This document shows, in pieces, positions 1 through 7,398 of a stretch of DNA of 23,290 bases. The notes beneath the pieces were generated by a model. The model did not search any database. It was given only the letters and a program-made list of their open reading frames with translations, and had not been told where the DNA came from. The position numbers were made by a program, and so were the translations under genes. Position 1 is the first letter of the stretch; every line of letters begins with the position of its first letter. This DNA is from a virus, in the IMG/VR virus record IMGVR_UViG_3300027881_000083, positions 1 through 23,290 of that record; one strand, 5' to 3'.

Positions 1-830
1 CATTGCCCTGGATCCGGATGTTGAACACGATGGCTGATACGATACTCCGGGCAGCTATGAAGCAAACAGATCCGCCAATCGCCGTACCGGATAGCGGATT
101 CTTAGCGCCAATGAACTTCAACCCTAGAGCGCAGAATTATTACAAAAAGGGAAAGCTTGATCCAACGAAAGATATTGCTCCGATAGGAAACTATGGGAAG
201 ATCAACATCGGGTTTGAAACGCTGGAGTATTATTCTGATAAGGCCGGATCCATGATGTTCAAGGATGCCTTTATCAACTTCTCCAATGTAACAAAGCAAA
301 TGACAGTACCGGAAGTTATGCAGCGAGCCAATGAGCAAATGACATTGCTCGGCCCGGCAGTTGGCCGGTACATGAGCGATGTATTGCAGCCGATGGTTGA
401 GCGCACAATCTCAATGCTATGGAGAAAGAATAAATTACCGCCTATTCCGGATGAGATGATTCTGAATCCGGAGTATGATGTAAAGTTTGTAGGCCGGTTA
501 GCACAGGCACAAAAACAATCCGAGATGAATAATCTAACAAATGCCTTGTCGATAGCCGGCCAGATTGCCCAATTCAAACCGGAAGCGCTTGATAAGATCA
601 ACGCTGATGAAACAATCGATGAATTGTGGGGTATTACCAATGCTCCGGCACGAATGATCTATGACAACAAGGAAGTTGCAGAGATCCGGATGGCCAGAGC
701 AGAGCAGCAAGAGCAGATCGAACAGATGCAAACAGCAGCAACGGCGGCCCAGGTTGGCAAGGATGCAACGCAAGCCGATAAGAATATCGCTGAAGCTGGA
801 GCAACCGAACAGGCGGCCAACTTAAAATGA
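1..830 (+). CDS. Portal (head-tail connector) protein, C-terminal part
   Basis: This is the 3' end of a portal gene; the start lies upstream of the window, and the reading frame is open from position 3 (TTG there is an internal codon, not a start). The portal is the ring at one capsid vertex through which DNA is packaged and to which the tail attaches. The visible 275 residues match the C-terminal part of the T7 gp8-like head-to-tail connector family: a stretch with Thr-Val-Pro-Glu-Val-Met, then LLGPAVGRYMSDVLQPMVER, then a proline-rich LPPIPDEM segment. The C-terminus is a glutamine- and alanine-rich tail, probably helical. A Bbp19-like gene, a scaffold and a capsid gene follow directly, which is the usual podovirus order. 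It ends in TGA overlapping the next start by 4 nt (ATGA), suggesting coupled translation. The family call is from motif recognition, not a search. Confidence 0.88.
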   Translation, partial: LPWIRMLNTMADTILRAAMKQTDPPIAVPDSGFLAPMNFNPRAQNYYKKGKLDPTKDIAPIGNYGKINIGFETLEYYSDKAGSMMFKDAFINFSNVTKQMTVPEVMQRANEQMTLLGPAVGRYMSDVLQPMVERTISMLWRKNKLPPIPDEMILNPEYDVKFVGRLAQAQKQSEMNNLTNALSIAGQIAQFKPEALDKINADETIDELWGITNAPARMIYDNKEVAEIRMARAEQQEQIEQMQTAATAAQVGKDATQADKNIAEAGATEQAANLK

Positions 831-1087
831 TCGATCTAACGGATCCAAAACAAATAGGAGCGCTGAAACAATGCCTTGATTATTCATTTAAAGGGCCTAT
901 GGGAGAGAGGACAATGGAGTTTCTTGAGCAGTTTTGCGGATTCTACAACGGCGGCCCTAGAGAGGATATTAACCGGTTGCAGTACGAAGCCGGAAAACGA
1001 GATGTGATACTCACACTCAAAACAATAACCCATCCGGATTGGACACCGGAACAGATCGCAGAGATCTACAAAAGACAGGAGAAATAA
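827..1087 (+). CDS. Bbp19-like small phage protein
   Basis: A small 86-residue protein starting at an ATG that overlaps the portal stop by 4 nt. No good ribosome binding site precedes it, so it probably depends on translational coupling. The core (GERTMEFLEQFCGFYNGG, then a short gap and YEAGKRDVILTLKTI) matches the pattern of the Bbp19 family, small proteins coded between portal and scaffold in BPP-1-like and other podophages: a short helix, a Cys-Gly-Phe turn, then an E/N-x-G-[KR]-R-[DS]-V helix. The function of the family is unknown; its constant place suggests a role in head assembly or at the portal. It carries no membrane segment or signal peptide. The gene itself is well supported by its context and tight packing; the family name is moderately sure. 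Confidence 0.7.
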   Translation: MIDLTDPKQIGALKQCLDYSFKGPMGERTMEFLEQFCGFYNGGPREDINRLQYEAGKRDVILTLKTITHPDWTPEQIAEIYKRQEK

Positions 1088-1090
1088 ACA

Positions 1091-2176
1091 ATGGATACCA
1101 TAAGCCGATTCATTCGACACCTTATGCCCAAAATGTTAAATAACAACCGGGGAGAGGTTGCAACAGGAGCGGATCCAGCAGCAGCAGATCCTAATCCATC
1201 ATCGCCGCCACCGGGAACGCCACCAGCCGGAGATCCATCCTTGCATGATCCAGCGCCTATTGCGCCAGGAAATACCGGAGATCCAGCGCCAGCCGCAGAT
1301 CCAAATGCTGATCCGGCTCCAGCTGATCCTAAACCAGCGGATCCAAAGCCAGCAGCAGCAAAGAATTGGTATGATGGATTGAGCGATGATCTAAAGAACA
1401 ATCCAACAGTACAGAAGTACAAAAGCCAGGATGAGATGGTTAAAGGCCATCTTGAATTGCAGAAGCTTTTAGGAAACGATAAGGTTGCATTGCCTAAAGA
1501 TGAGAACGATACAGTTGCCATCGAAGCGCTGCATCGGGCATTGGGCGTACCGGTTGAAGCTAAAGATTACGATCTTCCAGCGCCGGATCCAATCGAGGGT
1601 ATGGAAGCAGTTACCTTTGGAACGGATGAGTTTAAGGCATTAGCGCACAAGCACAATCTCACACCGGCCCAGGCAGCCGGGATCCAAACGGATTATGTTG
1701 AGATGCTTACCGGCATCAAAACAAAAGCGGAAGCTGATTACCTTGCAGTTGTTACGCAATCCAAAACAGATCTCAACAAGGAATGGGGATTGGCGTATGA
1801 TCAAAAGGTTAAGCTGGCTCAATCCGTTATGAATAAGTTTGCCGGATCAAAAGAAAACTTTGATTACATCAACGCTAAGATCGGAGCGGATCCGATAGCG
1901 CTGAAGTTTCTGGCAGAAGTTGGCGGCCAATTTTCCGAGGGATCATTAGGGGAAATGGGAGAGTTTACATCTAAGTTTACAAAAACGCCGGCGGAAGCTA
2001 AGATTGAATATGAAACTATTATGAGCGATGCCAATGATGATTATTGGGCCGGAGTACGGAATAAGAAAGTTATCCCGGAATCGCAGCGCAAAGCAAGAGT
2101 TTCGTATGTTGAAGATCTATTAAGGATGCAGAATCCATCGATACCTTTAAGAGCCGATGGATCTGATCAGAAGTAA
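1091..2176 (+). CDS. Capsid assembly scaffold-like protein
   Basis: A 361-residue protein between portal and major capsid genes, the position of T7 gp9 scaffold. An AGGAG site at about 1078 precedes the ATG. Residues about 26-92 form a low-complexity Ala/Asp/Pro linker with nine Asp-Pro dipeptides. After this comes a segment with Trp-Tyr-Asp-Gly-Leu, then the pattern (K-S-Q-D-E-M-V-K-G-H-L-E-L-Q-K-L-L-G) followed by a Leu-Pro-x-Asp motif, which is common in podovirus scaffold-like proteins. The rest is charged and mostly helical, with segments like EFKALAHKHNLTPAQAAGIQ. A scaffold co-assembles with capsid protein and leaves before or during packaging. No protease motif was seen. The call rests on position and composition as well as motifs; the exact family is not certain. 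Confidence 0.72.
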   Translation: MDTISRFIRHLMPKMLNNNRGEVATGADPAAADPNPSSPPPGTPPAGDPSLHDPAPIAPGNTGDPAPAADPNADPAPADPKPADPKPAAAKNWYDGLSDDLKNNPTVQKYKSQDEMVKGHLELQKLLGNDKVALPKDENDTVAIEALHRALGVPVEAKDYDLPAPDPIEGMEAVTFGTDEFKALAHKHNLTPAQAAGIQTDYVEMLTGIKTKAEADYLAVVTQSKTDLNKEWGLAYDQKVKLAQSVMNKFAGSKENFDYINAKIGADPIALKFLAEVGGQFSEGSLGEMGEFTSKFTKTPAEAKIEYETIMSDANDDYWAGVRNKKVIPESQRKARVSYVEDLLRMQNPSIPLRADGSDQK

Positions 2177-2289
2177 AAGTTGTCCAGATACTCTGTAAAG
2201 ACCTGGAAAATCTTATCGCAGAGTTGGCCCTTTTAGGATACCCAACTAAGCAATTCAGTTAAGTTTAATTTCTTAAAAGGAGCCGAACA
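2177..2289 (+). promoter_or_regulatory. 113-nt leader of the capsid gene
   Basis: This gap sits between the scaffold stop and the capsid start. It holds a strong ribosome binding site (AAAAGGAG, about 2274-2281) and a 6-bp inverted repeat, AGTTGG at 2222-2227 with CCAACT at 2242-2247, without a following T run. The gap is AT-rich before the ribosome site. A late promoter or mRNA-processing site would be expected before such a highly expressed gene, but no convincing -35/-10 pair or T7-type promoter was recognised. Confidence 0.3.
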
Positions 2290-3165
2290 ATGGCAACAGA
2301 ACTCGATATTAGAGCGCAACAGTTTTCACGCAATGTTGTACCTCTAGCACAGCAAACATATTCCAAGATGTATTCTACTGTAATGCAGAAGAGCGATGTA
2401 AACGCTAAAAGCTTTTCGCAAGATCAGATCGGTACATGGAGTATGAGCGCAAAGGGCGGATTGAATGTTGATACGCCTGAGAACGATCCAAATCTGCAAC
2501 GCCGATGGGCATATATCAGTACCTATGCCGATGCTCGCCTGTTAGACCGATCCATAAATCTTCAGATTCTTTCTGATCCCAAAAGCGAAATGACTATCAA
2601 CGCAGCCAGAGCGATTGGCCGCCAGATTGACGATAACATTTACGCTGCATCATTGGGTACAGCTCAATCCGGAGAAAATGGCGGAACAGCCAACACCTTA
2701 CCAGCTGGGCAGATTGTTGATGCCGGCGGCGCTTCTGCGCTTACGATTGACAAGATCCGGACAGCCGGGCAGATCCTTGACGAGAATGATGTTGATGAAT
2801 GGGATCGTTATGCTTGGGTTACACCGGCAAGCATCCAGCAGTTGTTGGGAGATACACAGGCCACATCAACGGATTACATGAATGTTAAAAATCTGTTGAA
2901 CGGAACAATCGATACTTTCTATGGCTTCAAGATCCTTTGGAGTACAAGGGTATCGGCGCAGAATGTGGGAGCTATATCTCAAACAGTTTTCTTTCAAAAG
3001 AGCGGCATCTGTTGTGGTACTCCGGAAATGCTTTACATCCGGACAGATGAAAGATCCGATAAATCTTATTCATGGCAAGTTTACTATGAATTGAATATCG
3101 GAACAGTACGGCTTGAAGAAGAGAAAGTTGTTAGAGTTGATTGTGATGATTCAGTTGTTGTATAA
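2290..3165 (+). CDS. Major capsid protein
   Basis: A 291-residue major capsid protein, presumably with the HK97 fold, forming the icosahedral shell. Visible landmarks are typical of the podovirus and BPP-1-like capsid group: RAIGRQIDDNIYAASLGTA in the middle, an LTIDKIRTAGQILDENDVDE helix, then Ala-Trp-Val-Thr-Pro before QQLLGDTQATSTDYMN, GFKILWSTRV, and RTDERSDKSYSWQVYYELNI near the C-terminus with a final Glu-rich strand (VRLEEEKVV). There is a Cys-Cys pair (GICCGTPEM) and one further Cys near the C-terminus. A strong AAAAGGAG site and an AT-rich leader fit high expression. It lies between scaffold and a small head protein. Motif-based recognition; the sub-family is less sure than the role. 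Confidence 0.88.
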   Translation: MATELDIRAQQFSRNVVPLAQQTYSKMYSTVMQKSDVNAKSFSQDQIGTWSMSAKGGLNVDTPENDPNLQRRWAYISTYADARLLDRSINLQILSDPKSEMTINAARAIGRQIDDNIYAASLGTAQSGENGGTANTLPAGQIVDAGGASALTIDKIRTAGQILDENDVDEWDRYAWVTPASIQQLLGDTQATSTDYMNVKNLLNGTIDTFYGFKILWSTRVSAQNVGAISQTVFFQKSGICCGTPEMLYIRTDERSDKSYSWQVYYELNIGTVRLEEEKVVRVDCDDSVVV

Positions 3166-3293
3166 GGGATCGGCGCTCTTATAAATCCATGCCGTAAAAA
3201 GTCGAGTGGAAAGGCAACGAATATGTAAAAACTTTTTCCAACAAATCTTACTAACCCTTTTAACCTATCAACGATAGGAAGAGGAGAAAAACA
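3166..3293 (+). promoter_or_regulatory. 128-nt gap with compact hairpin before the decoration gene
   Basis: This gap separates the capsid gene from the next head gene. It contains a tight inverted repeat, CCTATC at 3264-3269 and GATAGG at 3273-3278 with a 3-nt loop, just upstream of the GAGGAG ribosome site (about 3281). A looser pair, AAAAAGT at 3196-3202 and ACTTTTT at 3231-3237, encloses 28 nt. A TATAAA at about 3180 lacks a good -35 partner. The hairpin may protect or process the mRNA, but this is only inferred from its place. Confidence 0.3.
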
Positions 3294-3716
3294 ATGGCAG
3301 AAGTCAATGGAGTAAATGTAACAAAGTACGATGCTGGAACGAGTGATACAACCTGGATCGATCAAGGGTTGATCAAATCAAGTATTAAAATCTGGAGCGA
3401 TGTATATGAAGCGGTTGCAGTTAATATCGCCGATACAATCGTTATGGCAGTTTTACCAGCTGGCGCAGTTATCCATGATATTCTTTTACAACAGGATGCT
3501 CTTGGAGCCGCAACAGTATCCATCGGGGATGCCAACACAGCCGGGCTGTATGCGGCTGGCGTAGATGTTTCGACCACGCTTGCCACGAGTGGATTGTTGC
3601 CGGATGGCGCTCAGTATGTTATTGGCACAAACGCTGACGATGAGCGTATTCTCTTGACAGTTGCCGGAGCAGCAATTACCGGAACGATCAAGATGGCTGT
3701 ACTCTATACCAACTAA
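3294..3716 (+). CDS. Small head protein, probable capsid decoration protein
   Basis: A 140-residue protein directly after the major capsid gene, with a good ribosome site (GAGGAG) ahead of its ATG. The pattern of an N-terminal Asn-Gly-Val-Asn-Val-Thr-Lys, then LPAGAVIHDILLQQDALGAA with TVSIGDANTAGLY, and a terminal hydrophobic strand (GTIKMAVLYTN) recurs in small structural proteins coded after the capsid gene in many phages. It is rich in Ala, Thr and Val, predicts as beta-rich, and has no cysteine and no signal peptide. The likely role is to decorate or stabilise the capsid shell, or to act as a minor head protein; this is inferred from position and composition. Confidence 0.6.
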   Translation: MAEVNGVNVTKYDAGTSDTTWIDQGLIKSSIKIWSDVYEAVAVNIADTIVMAVLPAGAVIHDILLQQDALGAATVSIGDANTAGLYAAGVDVSTTLATSGLLPDGAQYVIGTNADDERILLTVAGAAITGTIKMAVLYTN

Positions 3717-3732
3717 GAATCGGTTTATAATC

Positions 3733-3765
3733 TATTCCCGGCTGGCCTTGCGCTGGCCGGGAGTA
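3733..3765 (+). terminator. Strong hairpin after the capsid and decoration genes
   Basis: A long hairpin lies in the 62-nt gap before the tail tubular A gene. The perfect inner part pairs CCCGGC (3737-3742) with GCCGGG (3756-3761). Pairing continues inward with two G-T wobbles to a 5-nt loop (3747-3751) and outward to about 3733 and 3765, about 14 pairs in all. There is no T run after it, so it is not a classic intrinsic terminator. It ends a few bases before the AAGGAG site of the next gene. It could reduce read-through after the abundant capsid mRNAs, be an RNase III processing site as in T7 late mRNAs, or protect 3' ends. A perfect TATAAT sits just upstream (3726-3731) without a recognisable -35. 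Confidence 0.5.
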
Positions 3766-3778
3766 TCTAAGGAGAATT

Positions 3779-4387
3779 ATGGCCGATCAAACAACTATCG
3801 TTAATCGAGCATTAACATTGCTCGGAGCGGAGCCAATAAATAACTTAACGGATAATACTCCGGAAGCGCAGATTGCTAACCGGGTTTATGAGGAAGCCAG
3901 AAGATCGATCCTTAGTGAATGTTTATGGAACTTTGCAACCAAACGCATTGTACTGAATCAAGTTGTAGGCACACCGGCCTGGAGCTTGGATCAAGTAAAT
4001 AATATATTTCAGCTGCCAAGCGGTATAATCCGGATCTTCGGAATATCGAGTAACGCCGCAACCTGGCGCATCGAACAGGATAAGCTGATCACAGATGTAA
4101 GCGATATAGGGATAATCTATGTATTCAACTTAACGGATACATCAAAGTTTTCTTCATCGTTTACAGATGCGTTTGCGGATAAGCTGGCTGCTGATATGTG
4201 CTATGCTATCCTCAATTCCAATACAGAAGCTAAGTTATTGCTTGAGAAGTACGATGGCGAAAGCTTGCCTAAAGCAATGAGCGAGAACTCGCAAGAGGGA
4301 ACGCCGCCGCAAGTACAAGACGATCTATGGGTTTACGCTAAGTATGGCTACACTCCGGTAAATAGATCGGGGATATTCATTGCCTAA
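3779..4387 (+). CDS. Tail tubular protein A (T7 gp11-like)
   Basis: A 202-residue protein that matches the gp11-like gatekeeper or adaptor of short-tailed phages, a ring bound under the portal that links head and tail. The N-terminus carries the family pattern: Ile-Val-Asn-Arg-Ala-Leu, then Leu-Leu-Gly-Ala-Glu-Pro-Ile, then ANRVYEEARRSILSECLWNF, in which the Tyr/Ala-Arg/Cys-Trp-Asn-Phe residues are typical. The middle and C-terminal part includes FADKLAADMCYAI and a closing Tyr/Pro stretch. Length is normal for the family (T7 gp11 is about 196 residues). An AAGGAG site stands 6 nt before the ATG. It overlaps the next gene by 8 nt and is followed by the gp12-like gene, as in T7. Confidence 0.88.
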   Translation: MADQTTIVNRALTLLGAEPINNLTDNTPEAQIANRVYEEARRSILSECLWNFATKRIVLNQVVGTPAWSLDQVNNIFQLPSGIIRIFGISSNAATWRIEQDKLITDVSDIGIIYVFNLTDTSKFSSSFTDAFADKLAADMCYAILNSNTEAKLLLEKYDGESLPKAMSENSQEGTPPQVQDDLWVYAKYGYTPVNRSGIFIA

Positions 4388-6839
4388 AGCAGCTCCTATT
4401 TCAGCAACATTCGCATCCGGCGAAGTTTCTCCGTTGATGTATGGCCGGGTTGATCTTCAGCAGTATTACAATGGCCTGGAGATTGCGGAGAATTGCCTGG
4501 TTAGGCCCTATGGCCTTATCATGAACAGGCCCGGATCAGAGTTTATAGCTCCGGTAAAGTATCCAGATAAGGATACTCGATTGCTGGAGTTTGTCTTTAA
4601 TGAATCGGATGCTTTCATCATTGAGTTTGGAGAGTTTTATTTCCGATTCTTCACACTAGGCGCAGCTGTAACTGAGCCATCCAAAGCAATAACAGCCGCA
4701 ACACAAGCCAATCCATGCCAGCTTACCATTACCGGCCATGCCTATTCCGTCAATGATGAGATCGTTATCTCCGGCGTTGTAGGAATGACAGAGCTTAACG
4801 GCAATCGATACCGGGTTAATACAGTTGTTGATCCGAACAACATCACGATCAAAGATCTCGATGGTACGCCAATCGATTCAACCGGATACACATTGTACAT
4901 CTCCGGCGGAATCTCCAAAAAAATATATGAAGTTGCCCACACTTATACAGAAGCGCAGCTCTTTGATGTGCATTATGCTCAGATCAACGATGTTGTGAAT
5001 CTCACGCATGGAGCGCACAGGCCAGCGGAGCTTATCCGTATGGCTGCGGATAGCTGGACACTTGTGGATATTGATTTCATTGGCGGCCCGGTACAAGATA
5101 TAAATATCACGCCGGTAACGATCACGCCATCAGCTGATACCGGATTAGGGATCACACTTACAGCATCAGCCGCAACATTCTTAGCCGGCCATGTTGATTC
5201 AGTTTGGAAGATCAAAGATGGATATGTAACGATTACGGCTTTTGGATCAACCACATCCGTAACAGCCGATGTGCAAGGAACGGATAACTTAGGCACAGGC
5301 CCAGGCGCTACAACCGAATGGAGCGAAGCATCCTGGAGCGATGTGGCCGGATGGCCGGCAACAGTTACTTACCATGAGCGCCGGCGATGGTATGCCCGGA
5401 CAACAAACCAGCCGCAAACCCAATGGGCGAGCAAACCTTTTATATACGATGATTTCGATACCGGAACAGGCAACGATGATGATGCGCTTGATCTAACGCT
5501 CAACACAGAGAAAGCGAATGATATTAAGTGGATGAGCAGCGGCACAACTTTGGCAACCGGAACATTCGGCGGAGAGTTTATATCTTCATCCGGAACGAAT
5601 GGGATCTCTTTAACTCCGGACAATGCCAACGCTGTACGGCAAACCGGCTGGGGATCCTTAAACATTCAGCCGCAGAAGATCGCAAACTTTATTTATTATA
5701 TTCAAAGAGCATCCCGGAAAGTTAGGGAGCTATTTTATTATTGGGATCTCGATACTTATAAATCTGTTGATATGACGATCCTAAGTGAACACATAACGGA
5801 ATCCGGTATTATAAATATGACATATCAGCAGAATCCGGATACAACTCTTTGGTGTGTTAGAGAAGATGGGGAGATCTGTACGCTGGTTAGAGAAGAAGAT
5901 CAGCAAGTAAAGGCATGGACACGACAAGTAACCGATGGATTCTATAAATCAGTTGCAGCTATCCCATCTTTTCTAGGGCCGTATGATGAGGTATGGATCA
6001 TCGCCGAGAGAACTATTAACGGAATAACTAGGAAGTACATTGAGCGCTTTGAAGATCCACAAGTGCCGGATCGCCAGGAAGAATGTTTTTATGTTGATTC
6101 CGGATTAAAGTTTTCAAGCTATGATCAAACTACCGGGATCTCTTTATCGCTATCCGCATTAACCGGAGCGATCACAGCAACGGCATCCGGATCTTATTTC
6201 AATGCCGGAGATGTTGGCCAGAGGATCCGAGGAATAGATGCGGATGGAGAGTTTGTTGGAGAGATGATCATTACAGGATATACATCTCCAACGATTGTAA
6301 CCGGTACATCCACATTCGATTTTGATGGCACAGCTTATGCAGCGAATCTTTGGGGATTGAGCGTTACAACACTTTCTGGCCTTGATTACCTGGAAGCTAA
6401 AACAGTTTCGATCTTAGGCGATGGCGCTGTTCAAACGCAAAAGGTTGTGGCATCCGGCGATGTTGTTATGGAGCGAGATGCTTTTGAGATCTCCATTGGA
6501 TTGCCGTACACATCAATAATGAAAACATTATCAATCGAATCCGGATCAGCAACCGGAACGGCCCAGGGCAAGCTCAAGAGATTGTATCAGCTGGGCCTTA
6601 GAGTTTACAAAACATTAGGAATCAAAGTTGGCGGATCGGTGGACAAGGTTTTCAATGTAACCTTGAGAGAGCCGGTTGTTGAAATGGGCCGGCCAATACC
6701 TTTGGTTTCAGATACTATCCCTAACATCCGCTTTACCGGCGGATGGGTTTACGAGGGTAAGGTTGTGATCGTACAAGATACTCCATTACCAATGCACATA
6801 TTGGATATAATGCCGCTTCTTAAAACAAGCGATAAATAA
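4380..6839 (+). CDS. Tail tubular protein B (T7 gp12-like)
   Basis: An 819-residue tail nozzle protein. It starts at TTG (4380), 8 nt inside the gp11-like gene, with GGGGA at 4369-4373 as a possible ribosome site; the next in-frame ATG would cut away the conserved N-terminus, so TTG is preferred. The start matches the family: FASGEVSPLMYGRVDLQQYY, then MNRPGSEF and a FNESDAFIIEFGEFYFRF strand. Residues about 104-180 hold a small beta domain (ANPCQLTITGHAYSVNDEIV with GMTELNGNRY) of the type databases often label E1 FCCH-like, found in phage tail proteins. A second beta insert lies at about residues 580-660. The C-terminal part has the usual VVEMGRPIPLVSDTIPNIRF-type ending. Six such proteins would form the tail tube in known relatives. 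Confidence 0.87.
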   Translation: MPKAAPISATFASGEVSPLMYGRVDLQQYYNGLEIAENCLVRPYGLIMNRPGSEFIAPVKYPDKDTRLLEFVFNESDAFIIEFGEFYFRFFTLGAAVTEPSKAITAATQANPCQLTITGHAYSVNDEIVISGVVGMTELNGNRYRVNTVVDPNNITIKDLDGTPIDSTGYTLYISGGISKKIYEVAHTYTEAQLFDVHYAQINDVVNLTHGAHRPAELIRMAADSWTLVDIDFIGGPVQDINITPVTITPSADTGLGITLTASAATFLAGHVDSVWKIKDGYVTITAFGSTTSVTADVQGTDNLGTGPGATTEWSEASWSDVAGWPATVTYHERRRWYARTTNQPQTQWASKPFIYDDFDTGTGNDDDALDLTLNTEKANDIKWMSSGTTLATGTFGGEFISSSGTNGISLTPDNANAVRQTGWGSLNIQPQKIANFIYYIQRASRKVRELFYYWDLDTYKSVDMTILSEHITESGIINMTYQQNPDTTLWCVREDGEICTLVREEDQQVKAWTRQVTDGFYKSVAAIPSFLGPYDEVWIIAERTINGITRKYIERFEDPQVPDRQEECFYVDSGLKFSSYDQTTGISLSLSALTGAITATASGSYFNAGDVGQRIRGIDADGEFVGEMIITGYTSPTIVTGTSTFDFDGTAYAANLWGLSVTTLSGLDYLEAKTVSILGDGAVQTQKVVASGDVVMERDAFEISIGLPYTSIMKTLSIESGSATGTAQGKLKRLYQLGLRVYKTLGIKVGGSVDKVFNVTLREPVVEMGRPIPLVSDTIPNIRFTGGWVYEGKVVIVQDTPLPMHILDIMPLLKTSDK

Positions 6840-6850
6840 GGGAATTACAA

Positions 6851-7393
6851 ATGGGCGCATTTACAACAGCATTACTCGCAGCCGGTACAGTTATGAAAGT
6901 TGTTGGCGGCATCAAGGCCGGGCAAGATGCTCAAGCTGCCGCTGAGTACAATGCGGCTGTTTACAGGCAACAATCAGAAGCCATCGATGTTAAGAAACGA
7001 ATATCCGGAAAGCGATGGGATCGTGTAATCCGGCAGCTGGGCGGAAAGCTTACAAGCGCCGTTGCATCCAGCGGCTATGATTATGCCGGATCCTTTCTGA
7101 AAGTGATCAATGATCGCATGACCGAAGCATATCTGGATAAGCAAGTTGAGAATTATAATCTTGAATTGAGCAAATCTCAATCATTAAGCGCCGCAGAAGA
7201 AGCGCAGAGAGCCGGATCTAGGGCGAGAACAGCATCCCTATTCGATGCCGGCGGCACGATCTTAACTGAGGGCAACGAATGGTACAGCAAATATGGGCGT
7301 AGCAGCGATAATCCAACAGGCGATTTTAGCAAAACAACGCCAACAGAATTAGCAGCCGGGCAAAGCTTATTGCCAAAATATCGTAAGGGATAA
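6851..7393 (+). CDS. Internal virion protein, T7 gp14-like
   Basis: A 180-residue protein in the place of T7 gp14, the first of the core proteins ejected into the host, where it is thought to form a pore in the outer membrane. Its N-terminus is small-residue-rich and hydrophobic (FTTALLAAGTVMKVVGGIKA), followed by an Ala- and Gln-rich helix (AQAAAEYNAAVYRQQSEAID), which is the common pattern for this family. The C-terminal half is polar with a Gly/Ala-rich stretch. The start is supported by an AAGGG site before the ATG. It lies 11 nt after the tail tubular B gene and 5 nt before the next core gene. Function is by family likeness and place. Confidence 0.7.
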   Translation: MGAFTTALLAAGTVMKVVGGIKAGQDAQAAAEYNAAVYRQQSEAIDVKKRISGKRWDRVIRQLGGKLTSAVASSGYDYAGSFLKVINDRMTEAYLDKQVENYNLELSKSQSLSAAEEAQRAGSRARTASLFDAGGTILTEGNEWYSKYGRSSDNPTGDFSKTTPTELAAGQSLLPKYRKG

Positions 7394-7398
7394 ATAAA

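Noticed and set aside
1066-1521. Long minus-strand reading frame opposite the scaffold gene
   Set aside because: Its Gly/Ala/Ser-rich product is the mirror of the Asp-Pro linker, it has no good ribosome site, and it lies fully opposite a well-supported gene.
3155-3187. Possible sigma-70 promoter (TTGTAT or TTGTTG with TATAAA) at the end of the capsid gene
   Set aside because: The -35 match is poor and it overlaps capsid codons; no repeated promoter motif is shared with the other gaps.
3703-3731. Perfect TATAAT (3726-3731) as a promoter for the tail genes
   Set aside because: No acceptable -35 box at the right distance and no extended -10; mentioned only with the hairpin.
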